Notes under the pieces: model-generated
Seen by the model: only the letters and a program-made list of their open reading frames with translations
The model's database searches: none
Told to the model about the DNA's origin: nothing
Program-made: the position numbers and the translations under genes
DNA from: Entomortierella parvispora
Lineage: Eukaryota > Mortierellomycota > Mortierellomycetes > Mortierellales > Mortierellaceae
DNA length: 64,000 nucleotides
Assembly: GCA_963573315.1 (NCBI GenBank)
Contig: OY752147.1
Location: 1,550,001-1,614,000 of the forward strand
Direction: 5' to 3'
Shown here: positions 1 to 8,048 of the stretch, in pieces
How positions within the stretch are numbered: position 1 is the first letter of the stretch
How the letters are laid out: every line of letters begins with the position of its first letter

Positions 1-502
1 GGCCGGTTTTTGTTCTTCGTTGTACTGTAGTCCCACTGATTGCCCCCAAAAGCAAAAAAGCAGCCCGTCTTGTGCCCAAAAGAACGATATCGAATAAAGA
101 AGCCTTCTCTAAACACATCTGAGTGAACAAAGGACATCGTCTTTGTGTCCCAAGGAATATGATCAATTTCAGCAAGTCCTTCCAAGGAGAAGCATGGGTC
201 GATTTACCACACTGACTATTTTGATATGAATAGACGTCTGTCCCTTTAAAAAGGTATTGCCATTGTCGTTCTCCACCCGCCTTGTCTCGACAATGAAAGC
301 AAAAAAACCCCCAATGGCGTGCGCGAGAATTCTCGATTGGAAGTGCGCCACCAAAATAAAAACTGCTGGTGATATTTACCTGTATCTTTCTCTTTTTCCT
401 CTCTTTCGCGCTCCACCTACTCCTCATTGATCCCGGATACCTTTTTACTTCTACATACGCCCACCTTTTTCCAGTCTTTGGAAGCGGACTGGAATACATT
501 CA
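1..502. other. Left-edge intergenic sequence
   Basis: No coding region is supported here. The stretch is the presumed promoter and 5' leader of the zinc-finger gene that starts at 503. It has pyrimidine-rich blocks near 385-415 (ctttctctttttcctctctt) that are common upstream of fungal start codons. I see no clear TATA box. Confidence 0.5.
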
Positions 503-2131
503 ATGATCAATCCTTCGCAAGACGGCAGGAACGTCTTTGTTACTATTGGATCACTCCCTACTTCCACCAGCTCACGTTTGACCGACAATACACTCTCCCT
601 AACTGACCCATATCGAAGACTGGCTACTCGACTAGAAGCCACCGCCTTCAAGCCTACTTGGTCCGGCATGCTTTACGACCCGATGCTGACAGACGTCCCC
701 TCGGACTTCTTGAACCAGCAGGATCGACTTGAGGGACTTCGCGTCGCCTACGTGCGACCTGAGCATCTACCACGAAATGCAAATCCGTTTTGGCAAGTCT
801 TGGCTCGAGAAAATCCAAGCTGGGGCCTCGGTACAACTCGAGCGAGTGGCCAACAGCAACTCACTGTCCCTCCCGTCTTCGTGTCGTATCAATTGCTCGA
901 GTCGAACCCAAGATTAACTGATGACCCAGTGTCAAATGCTCGAAATTTATCGCCATTAAGCCAGGAGGCGAAACGGAGAAGCAGCCCTGGTTACTCCCAG
1001 ATCGAGACTGAGCCAGCAGGCTTTGTGGTGACAGACTCTGCGACATCGACAACGAGTACGGCTTCTTCGTCCCCTGTGCTTGCTCAATACACCCCTTTGG
1101 GTCAAGGCGAGTATGCTGTTTTGGCGGCTGTCCGGGCCTCGTTCCTGAAAAATCCCTATATTTCTCCCATGTCCGACACGAACAAGTGTTTTGTTTCTCT
1201 TCCAACAAACAAACAGGAAGGACTGTTGATTCGTTCATTCGGACAGGTCGTAAATCGACGATCAGGCGGTGGACCCGAGCAGGACTATGACACTGATCAA
1301 AAAGACGAAGACGAAAACGAGTCTGGCGAAGAGAGGGAAGAGGAGGACTATCCACATTCTTTAGTAGATGGCGCCTACAACTCCCTTGAGCAGGGAAGAC
1401 GGAAACGGACTGGAATCAGTGGTCAGAGCCTTCACGCCGCAAGGGGAGGGTCGGATTATCAATCCATGATGTATAATATGGCGACCATGTCCATGTCGCC
1501 ATCACTGACATCGTCCAGTGGATCTGGCGTTTCTAATACTACCGATGTCTCCTCGATGATAAACATGCCATTGCGAACTCAGTTGAGGTCACTGCCATTT
1601 AAGAGCCGTTACTCGCGCTCCCCAGCCCCCTCTCCGTCCTCTCGATCAGAATCGTCGCCGTCTTCGGACCTAGTCCCTGTTGAACCACCACACAGTCCCT
1701 TGGACGGCTCAAATGGTCGAACCAGATCGACCAGGGGTCTATCTTCTCCTTCTTTTTCACCTCCTGGGATAAAGAAGCGTCGCTCAAGGGATACACGATA
1801 CCTCCAGTACAAGAGAGTGGTTGCTGTCAAGGGCGGGCATTTCATTTTTGAATGCGATGCTTGCCCACGAGGTCATTTCCAGTTTCATGACGACCGACAG
1901 TTGAAACGACATGCAGTCTCCCATCTCTTTTCAAAAAGCAGGAACAAGTTCCGCTGTCTGGATTGCCCTGATGGGCAGAATTTTGCCCGCCGGGATGCTG
2001 TCAGGCGTCATTTCGAAAGTGCCACGTACAAGTGTTGTTTCGACCGTGGATTCTATGAGGAATTGGATTCGGATAGAGATGAATATATCCGGCGACGCAT
2101 TGAACCTCACTGGACCAAGTCGTCGAGATAA
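503..2131 (+). CDS. C2H2-type zinc-finger protein, putative transcription regulator
   Basis: Intronless 542-residue protein. Residues 1-430 are low-complexity and Ser/Pro/Arg-rich, with an acidic patch near 255-285 (DQKDEDENESGEEREEEDY) and several SP/TP motifs, so mostly disordered. The C-terminus (about 440-515) holds two Cys/His modules. The first reads FECDACPRGHFQFHDDRQL then KRHAVSH. The second reads CLDCPDGQNFARRDAVRRH and is closed by Cys rather than a second His. The ATG at 503 is chosen as the first Met of the open frame after a pyrimidine-rich leader. C2H2 proteins of this shape usually bind DNA in the nucleus; targets are unknown. The second module resembles that of the zinc-finger protein at 5694-7943 (RRDAVxRH), so the two may be related regulators. 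Confidence 0.75.
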   Translation: MINPSQDGRNVFVTIGSLPTSTSSRLTDNTLSLTDPYRRLATRLEATAFKPTWSGMLYDPMLTDVPSDFLNQQDRLEGLRVAYVRPEHLPRNANPFWQVLARENPSWGLGTTRASGQQQLTVPPVFVSYQLLESNPRLTDDPVSNARNLSPLSQEAKRRSSPGYSQIETEPAGFVVTDSATSTTSTASSSPVLAQYTPLGQGEYAVLAAVRASFLKNPYISPMSDTNKCFVSLPTNKQEGLLIRSFGQVVNRRSGGGPEQDYDTDQKDEDENESGEEREEEDYPHSLVDGAYNSLEQGRRKRTGISGQSLHAARGGSDYQSMMYNMATMSMSPSLTSSSGSGVSNTTDVSSMINMPLRTQLRSLPFKSRYSRSPAPSPSSRSESSPSSDLVPVEPPHSPLDGSNGRTRSTRGLSSPSFSPPGIKKRRSRDTRYLQYKRVVAVKGGHFIFECDACPRGHFQFHDDRQLKRHAVSHLFSKSRNKFRCLDCPDGQNFARRDAVRRHFESATYKCCFDRGFYEELDSDRDEYIRRRIEPHWTKSSR

Positions 2132-2404
2132 TCTCTTTCGTGATCATCCCCCCTTGATAGATGACCTCCTACACATGGAAATCATTCATTCCTTATTCGC
2201 CATTGATCACAAAACGTTTGCTCCAATTTTGGCCGCGCTTTCTTGGCCCCAACCGTTCATCTTCATTAATAAATCTGATTGCAATCCCTGGTAGACGAAT
2301 GCATGATAGCTCTTTGAGATTCTGCTGGTGATCCGGTTCATTCTTCAGGGACACTAGAGTCAAAATCAAACGGGGCAGAAAAATTGTCTTTAGTCCACAA
2401 AATA

Positions 2405-2710
2405 GCACGAATGCACCGCCAGTGTACGTTGGACATAACCTAGGCAACTGCTCGACTGCATCGTAGTACATTGATCAGTCTCCGAATGTGACGCCCGTTT
2501 TTGGTCAACGCGCCCAGACTGTGGGTGACAGGAACTTGTCCAGGTGTTCTGTGGTGTAGACAGTATTCCAGGGAAAAAAAAAAAAAAAAAAAAAAAGGTC
2601 GCACCATCCGGAGCAGACGCGTGTTGCATGGCAAGACCAGGCTGGTGGAGCAAATGGGCAATCATGTCAATGATCTCCTGCGGCAACCGTCGGATGACGT
2701 CTTCTTCCAT
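2405..2710 (-). pseudogene. Decayed F-box gene fragment, paralogue of the neighbouring FG-repeat F-box gene
   Basis: Reading the minus strand from an ATG at 2710 gives MEEDVIRRLPQEIIDMIAHL, an F-box start matching MDAIQQMPQEIIGLIIPCL of the gene at 2884-5313. Further matches appear in other frames: ALTKNGRHIR against ALIRNGHHIR, and YYDAVEQLPRLCPTYTGG against YYDAVEQFAKLGRTCTG. Nucleotide identity is clear, for example gagcagacgcgtgttg and caatgatctcctg occur in both loci. A run of about 23 A (plus strand, 2574-2596) breaks the frame where the paralogue encodes the middle of the F-box. Nothing matches beyond about codon 100 of the paralogue, so this is a truncated tandem duplicate. It lies immediately downstream of the intact gene. 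Confidence 0.8.
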
Positions 2711-2883
2711 GGTCCCGCCATGTCGACGATGGAATGGGGCTGAGATGAGGGCTGGAATCAAGAATGTCAATTTGCATGTATGCAAACAAAAAGCGCGACA
2801 AAAAAAGGAAAGGTAAAAAAACCCCTTGCTGCAAACCCGCACAAAAACTATAGCAGCTTCTGTTTATTATTACCAACGACATC

Positions 2884-5313
2884 CTATCGCGATACATAGC
2901 AACGATCCTCCCAAAAGGTGTCATTCACTGCCTGTCCGAACTTTGGCCAGACCTTTCTGGCCCATGCTTGTTCGTCCGCATTATAAAACTGGACCGCCAT
3001 GCGCTCGACCCCAACGCGTCGCAACTCCTTTAGGCCATGCATCCGATCCAATCCACTCGCCAGGGACATGTCCAGGCAGTCATATTGATATCCGATCTGG
3101 ATATACCTATCATTCGAAAATTCGCCCTCGCTGTGCTTGTCCACGTAAAATAGCCCATAATTTGACCCGTCCATTACCTCATCGTGGCCCAAAACTAACA
3201 TGCGCAGGTTCTTCAGTTGTCCCAGTCGCTCATAGATCATCTCCTGTCTGATCTTTGGGTAGTCTTTGCTCATGTCATGCCTCTCCTCTTGCGAAAACGG
3301 TCGCCCGTTCGTCCTAACTGTGTGCTCCGGGCGAGGGACTCCTCTAATTTCCAACTCAAGAATTTCAAGGCTCTCGCAGCAGGCCCATTCCGACGACAAC
3401 ATATCCTTGGCCGTTAGGAAGATATCGGAACCATAGGCACCCTGGTGCTCGTCCAAAGCGCACAATCGCGTCAGGTGTGGCGCGTTTCTCAACAAAGTTT
3501 GAATATCTTGACTCCTGAAAGACGTACCGCCATTTATCCACAGATTTCGGAGTGAGGGGGCAGATTTCAATATCTGGTCCACAACAAGAGGACCGAGTTG
3601 ACTAATTTTTCCGAGCCCTAGAGACTTCCAGCCGGCGGTACTGGCTGTCAATAGGTCCGCCAGATCTCTGTCGGGTATGACACTGTCGTTTAGAAACAGC
3701 TCAGTCAGTAGTGGACAATGCTTCCTCGTTGTCTCTGCAATCATCCCGATTGAGAAATAACATGTATCACCCATCCGAAGCTCTTCCAAAGCGACGCATC
3801 GCGACAGCAACCCACAAAGGGTGTGAGTGGTAACGGCAACGGAGACTTGCAAAGTCCTGAGGTGTGTCAAAGGTTGTCCATACGGCATGACTGGTTGTGT
3901 CGTATCCGGACAATTGGTCCAGCCGTGAGAGCCAAACACCGATGGACACAAAATCAGCGATTCAATCGAGTCGGGCAAAGACCTGAGCACTCGTTCAAAA
4001 TCTGTCGTATGAGCTATGCCGCGGTTTGCCGTATACCTTTTGACTGTTAAAGATCGTAGCCACTTGTTACGTTGAAGGATCAGGGCCAAATACGAGCGGT
4101 AGGACTCAGCCTTATCTTCTGCTGTCACAGTCGAATTCACACGTCCTCCATATGATGACAATGAAAACGGATTGATACCGCCAGGGCCAAAGGTTGTGAT
4201 GGTGGAGCTTGACGGTGCTGCAGGTGTGAGTGTCCTGTTGAAGGCTGAGGTAGTCACAGGGACCTCTGCTCCAAACGAGGACGCTGGGCTTATAAATGGT
4301 GATGAAGGAACATAATTAGGACTTGGCGCTGCTCCGAAGGATGCCGCTGTTGGTTGAGCTGATGATGCTGCTGTAGTGGGGGTGGTGATGGTGGTAAGAG
4401 GTGCTCCAAACCCGAACGTGGGGGTTGTACCAGACGAGGAACTTGTACCGCTCGATGACGTTGTTGATCCGAAGGTAGCACCGAAACCGGATGGCACCGT
4501 TGACCCAAAGGCAGTACTAGAACCGGATATCGCCGTTGACCCAAAGGCAGTACTAGAACCGGATGGTGCCGTTGACCCGAAGGCAGTACAAGAACCGGAT
4601 GTCGCCGTTGACCCAAACGCAGTACTAGAACCGGATGTCGCCGTTGACCCAAAGGCAGTACTAGAACCGGATGGTGCCGTTGACCCGAAGGCAGTACAAG
4701 AACCGGATGGTGCCGTTGACCCAAAGGTAGTACTAGAACCGGATGTCGCCGTTGACCCAAAGGCAGTACTAGAACCGGATGGTGTCGTTGACCCGAAGGC
4801 AGTACTAGAACCGGATGGTGCCGTTGACCCAAAGGCAGTAACAGATGGTGTTGATGACCCAAAGGCAGTAACAGATGGTGTTGATGACCCAAAGGCAGCA
4901 CCAGATGGCGCCGTTGACCCAAACGCAGTAGAGGAACCCATTGACCCAAAGCTAGCACGGAAACCAAATCCAGGCGACGGAGTAAAGACAGGGGTTTCTT
5001 TCGAATCGATGGTGAGTTCAAGGAGTCCAGTGCACGTTCGACCCAACTTTGCAAATTGCTCGACCGCGTCGTAATATCTCACATCGAGTATCCGGATATG
5101 ATGTCCGTTCCTGATCAACGCGCCTTCCAGAACTGCAGGCATGAACCGTTTCAAGGAGTTTGCAGTGTCGATGTGGACGGTCCTCCAGAGAAAGGGCGAA
5201 AAGAGGTCGTGCCAGCTGGAGCAGACGCGTGTTGCGATGGCCAAGTCATGCTTCGAGAGGCAAGGAATGATCAAGCCAATGATCTCCTGTGGCATCTGCT
5301 GGATGGCGTCCAT
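2884..5313 (-). CDS. F-box/LRR protein with an internal FG-repeat (nucleoporin-like) array
   Basis: Intronless 809-residue protein starting at the ATG at 5313. Residues 1-50 form an F-box (MPQEIIGLIIPCLSKHDLA, then CSSWHDLFSPFLW), the part that binds Skp1 in SCF ubiquitin ligases. Residues of about 110-330 are an expanded Ser/Thr/Gly tract with about 15 FGS motifs, including some ten copies of a 12-residue unit of the type STAFGSTAPSGS. A second low-complexity part with FGFGAP and SFGA motifs follows. From about 400 to the end the sequence has leucine-rich repeat character (LRTLQVSV, LEELRMGD, LTELFLND, LRNLWING), the usual substrate-binding side. FG motifs of this type are the hallmark of nuclear pore proteins and are not part of ordinary F-box proteins. 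Between F-box and LRR they may be a spacer or a pore-targeting element; that is inference. A dead paralogue lies at 2405-2710. Confidence 0.82.
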   Translation of the reverse strand: MDAIQQMPQEIIGLIIPCLSKHDLAIATRVCSSWHDLFSPFLWRTVHIDTANSLKRFMPAVLEGALIRNGHHIRILDVRYYDAVEQFAKLGRTCTGLLELTIDSKETPVFTPSPGFGFRASFGSMGSSTAFGSTAPSGAAFGSSTPSVTAFGSSTPSVTAFGSTAPSGSSTAFGSTTPSGSSTAFGSTATSGSSTTFGSTAPSGSCTAFGSTAPSGSSTAFGSTATSGSSTAFGSTATSGSCTAFGSTAPSGSSTAFGSTAISGSSTAFGSTVPSGFGATFGSTTSSSGTSSSSGTTPTFGFGAPLTTITTPTTAASSAQPTAASFGAAPSPNYVPSSPFISPASSFGAEVPVTTSAFNRTLTPAAPSSSTITTFGPGGINPFSLSSYGGRVNSTVTAEDKAESYRSYLALILQRNKWLRSLTVKRYTANRGIAHTTDFERVLRSLPDSIESLILCPSVFGSHGWTNCPDTTQPVMPYGQPLTHLRTLQVSVAVTTHTLCGLLSRCVALEELRMGDTCYFSIGMIAETTRKHCPLLTELFLNDSVIPDRDLADLLTASTAGWKSLGLGKISQLGPLVVDQILKSAPSLRNLWINGGTSFRSQDIQTLLRNAPHLTRLCALDEHQGAYGSDIFLTAKDMLSSEWACCESLEILELEIRGVPRPEHTVRTNGRPFSQEERHDMSKDYPKIRQEMIYERLGQLKNLRMLVLGHDEVMDGSNYGLFYVDKHSEGEFSNDRYIQIGYQYDCLDMSLASGLDRMHGLKELRRVGVERMAVQFYNADEQAWARKVWPKFGQAVNDTFWEDRCYVSR
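4480..4860. repeat. 36-bp tandem repeats encoding the FG array
   Basis: About ten near-identical 36-bp units of the form ccgttgacccaaaggcagta plus ctagaaccggatg lie inside the F-box gene at 2884-5313. Units differ by a few substitutions (gccgtt/gtcgtt, agtactag/agtacaag). The period is a multiple of three, so two other frames are also open for over 230 codons (4376-5074 plus, 4290-5054 minus). I regard those as by-products of periodicity. Copy number is probably variable between strains. Confidence 0.9.
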
Positions 5314-5693
5314 GATTGAGCGAATTGCTGTGAATGATGAATGAATGAATGAGCAAGGAGGAAGAGAGATAGAAAAGAGAGCTCGTGATCGTTTCGTCCC
5401 TGCGTGTGGCGCAATACATCAACATCAATGCCTTTTCTACAATTTTCTTTTTTTGCGGCGGCGGCGGCGGCGGATGTTGCGAAGGTGCTGCGCCCACGGT
5501 GCTTGTTTGTCAAGTCTTCAGAAATGACAAGGTTTTTATTTTTTGGATGCAATTGAAGGTCTCTTGGTGTAATGTACTGTATTATAAGAAGTAGGAAGAA
5601 GGGTAGAGTAATAATGAGGGTATAACGACAGAGCCGAGGACCGTTCAGAAAGTCGGGGGTATATTATTAGCGGGGGGTGGGTATGCAACGCAA
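5314..5693. other. Short intergenic region with a (GGC)n tract
   Basis: It separates the start of the FG-repeat F-box gene (5313, minus) from the stop of the polyQ zinc-finger gene (5694, minus). It should hold the promoter of the former and the 3' UTR of the latter. A ggcggcggcggcggcgg tract lies near 5457-5472 and ATGA/GAAT repeats near 5334-5351. No gene is seen. Confidence 0.6.
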
Positions 5694-7943
5694 CTATGAC
5701 AGTTGCTCTTGCTTGATGGAATGTCCCCAGGAGAGGCTAGAGTCGAGGCTTGAGCAGGCATTACCATTGGCCGAGGCATTGGCGGCGGCAGCGGCAGCAG
5801 CAGCAGCAGCAGCAGCAGCTTTGGAACGATCAATCTCCTTCCTCAAGGCGGTCGAGATCTTCTTGCCCATACGGCTCATGACCTCGTCCAAAGGCTTGGC
5901 ACGGTAGGCACTAATCTCAAAGTGGACCTCGACTCCATTGGCCGTCTTGATCTGACCGATGGTGCCGACAGACCTGCAGACCGAGTCCATAGGCGACAAG
6001 TTGATGTGGCGCGTCACTGCATCACGTCTTGACAAGTTGGACTTGCAACCCATGCAGTTCCAAAGAAGCTTGTCGTGGATCGACTCAATGTGACGGACCA
6101 ACACTGCGGGACCAGCAAAGCATTGGCCACAGTTGGGGCACTGGTGAGTGGGCGAGGAGGAGCTGATCACATTTCCATTGTTGTTGGAGGAAGCTGCAGG
6201 CGAAAGCATGGAGGATTCCCGGAGGGTTGACATCCGCCTCTGCGATCCCAGGGAGGAGCTGGAGGAGACAGACGAAGTCGAGGACTTGCGGGAGCGGATG
6301 ATCAGACTTGAAGACATAGAGGGAGAAGTCATGGCCATGTTCTCAGAGTATCCGTGCTGCTGCTGCTGCTGTTGTTGTTGTTGTTGTTGTCGCAGTTTCC
6401 TCTCAGTCAGGTAGTTGTCATAGATGCTGTTGCAAGTCTGACCAAACGAGGCTGCAGGTGAGGTTGCCCTTGAAGACTCGGAGGACGAGTGAGCATGGGG
6501 CACCTCTGAAGAGTTGGGCGTGTACGAGGACGAAGGCGAAGCAAAGAGCGGCGTTGTTGTTCCAGAGGAGAAACTGGACTCGACCGGGGAGGACATGCAT
6601 CCCCAAGGCTGATGTTGAACAGACCGCACGATCGTGTTCGCAGCAGACATGGAGGGCGACAACACCCCTTGTGTTGGGTGTCCCTGGACCATTTGTTGCT
6701 GTTGGTGGTGGTGATGTTGACCATTCCATTGCATCTCGCCATTGGGGGCTGAGACTCCACGAGACTGACCAACACCGAAGGCTGGGGTCGCAAACATGGG
6801 CGTCGACAAGGACTGATGACTATTTGATACAGATGTAGTGGCAATCTGAAGAGAGGGCTTGCGTTGCTTTGGTCGCTGGATCTGTCCCTGACGTGGGTGG
6901 TAGTGCAAAGGTGACAAGAGCGCTTGAGGTGCAGCTGCACTGCCATTTGACGCTTGCTGCTGTGGTTGCTGTGATCCCATGGCCACCGTCATATGTGATT
7001 GTTGTTGTTGGTGCTGGGAAAGGTGGATCTGCTCGTAGATTGTACCCATCAACTCATTGGATGCATAAAAGTTGTTGTTGTTGTCAGAGGTTGTAGATGT
7101 AGATGTTGCCGAACTTTGCACAGACGAAGCACAGGGAACGTGCCAAGAAGCTGCAGTCGTCATCGCAGGCATGTTTGTTTGTGTGGCAGGGGATTGATTA
7201 TTTCCAAGGGAGGACAACGTCGCGGATGACCCCTGAAAAGCGTGCGTGCCGAAGGTCGTCGTGGATGCCACGGGATGACTCAACTGTTGCTGCTGCTGTT
7301 GTTGCTGCTGTTGCTGCTGTTGCTGCTGCTGCTGGATGTACATCCGCTGCTCGTCCGTTAGTACGTAGTCCATTCCAAAAGACATGGAAGAAACGATGGG
7401 TGTTGATCCTGTCACGTCGGACATGATGGAAGAAGAAGAAGTAGATGAGGAAGTATGCTGGTGGTGAGGATATGCAGTGTGAGATGTATGGTACGCGCCC
7501 TGCTCTGAGGCAAATGGTGTGGTAGTAGCAGAGGATGAGATCACGCCCTTGTAATCTTCGCGTCCAGCCATGATTCCCATCGACAATTCATCCAGGGACG
7601 AGTGCGAGAATCCGGAATCTCTTCGAAAGCTGAGCCAACTGCCAGGTACTGCTCCTTCGGGCATCTCTTGGGAAGGCTCTGTTGGTTCATAGGAAGAACA
7701 CGAGGATGGGGATGCGGGAGAGGAATTGGGGGCAAAGTTCATACCAAGACCACTTAGGTAGCTTTGTGCTACTGGTGAGTTTTCAGTGGCGGTTGTGGCA
7801 GCGTAATTGCTTGGGATGTCCATCATCATTGGGACCTGGCTGCCGTTATTCGTGTTGTAATAGTTCATGACTTGTTGTTGCTTGTTGTTAGGGAGGTAAG
7901 ATGTCTGCGATGGCTGTTGCTGGTATTGAAGATAATGTGACAT
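5694..7943 (-). CDS. Gln-rich C2H2 zinc-finger protein, putative transcription factor
   Basis: 749 residues from the ATG at 7943. Most of the protein is Ser/Gln/Thr-rich and disordered: a run of 17 Gln near residue 205-222, a second run of about 12 Gln near 515-530, and smaller QQ/HHHH runs, as found in fungal activators. Near residue 605-665 are two zinc modules: CPNCGQCFAGPAVLVRHIES-IH, a regular C2H2 finger, and CMGCKSNLSRRDAVTRH, whose last ligand appears to be a Cys (SVC). A basic tail follows with a run of 13 Ala. The ORF is preceded by a likely 5' UTR intron (7945-8048) and a very long upstream region, both common for regulated transcription-factor genes. The second module matches the one in the protein at 503-2131. 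Target genes are unknown. Confidence 0.78.
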   Translation of the reverse strand: MSHYLQYQQQPSQTSYLPNNKQQQVMNYYNTNNGSQVPMMMDIPSNYAATTATENSPVAQSYLSGLGMNFAPNSSPASPSSCSSYEPTEPSQEMPEGAVPGSWLSFRRDSGFSHSSLDELSMGIMAGREDYKGVISSSATTTPFASEQGAYHTSHTAYPHHQHTSSSTSSSSIMSDVTGSTPIVSSMSFGMDYVLTDEQRMYIQQQQQQQQQQQQQQQQQLSHPVASTTTFGTHAFQGSSATLSSLGNNQSPATQTNMPAMTTAASWHVPCASSVQSSATSTSTTSDNNNNFYASNELMGTIYEQIHLSQHQQQQSHMTVAMGSQQPQQQASNGSAAAPQALLSPLHYHPRQGQIQRPKQRKPSLQIATTSVSNSHQSLSTPMFATPAFGVGQSRGVSAPNGEMQWNGQHHHHQQQQMVQGHPTQGVLSPSMSAANTIVRSVQHQPWGCMSSPVESSFSSGTTTPLFASPSSSYTPNSSEVPHAHSSSESSRATSPAASFGQTCNSIYDNYLTERKLRQQQQQQQQQQQHGYSENMAMTSPSMSSSLIIRSRKSSTSSVSSSSSLGSQRRMSTLRESSMLSPAASSNNNGNVISSSSPTHQCPNCGQCFAGPAVLVRHIESIHDKLLWNCMGCKSNLSRRDAVTRHINLSPMDSVCRSVGTIGQIKTANGVEVHFEISAYRAKPLDEVMSRMGKKISTALRKEIDRSKAAAAAAAAAAAAANASANGNACSSLDSSLSWGHSIKQEQLS

Positions 7944-7944
7944 T

Positions 7945-8048
7945 CTAAGCCAGACAAGGGTTTAGAGATATTATGGAATAGTCAGCAAGGGAGCTGTCGA
8001 GCCAAGGCAGGATACCAGGCGACGATATGTTCTTGAGTATATACTTAC
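7945..8048 (-). other. Probable 5' UTR intron of the polyQ zinc-finger gene
   Basis: On the minus strand GTAAGTATA begins at 8048 and a pyrimidine-poor but well-placed CTTAG ends at 7945, one base before the ATG at 7943. Length 104 nt fits the other introns in this window. A TATAAAG-like element lies further up on the same strand near 8387-8394. Inferred from sequence alone. Confidence 0.5.

Noticed and set aside
4376..5074. 232-codon plus-strand frame with DPKAVLEPDG repeats as a separate gene
   Set aside because: It is explained by the 36-bp repeat in the F-box gene on the other strand; listed only as a low-interest finding.
7103..7426. Plus-strand frames opposite the polyQ gene (Cys, Val or Ala runs)
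   Set aside because: They are translations of the CAG/CTG repeats in other frames.
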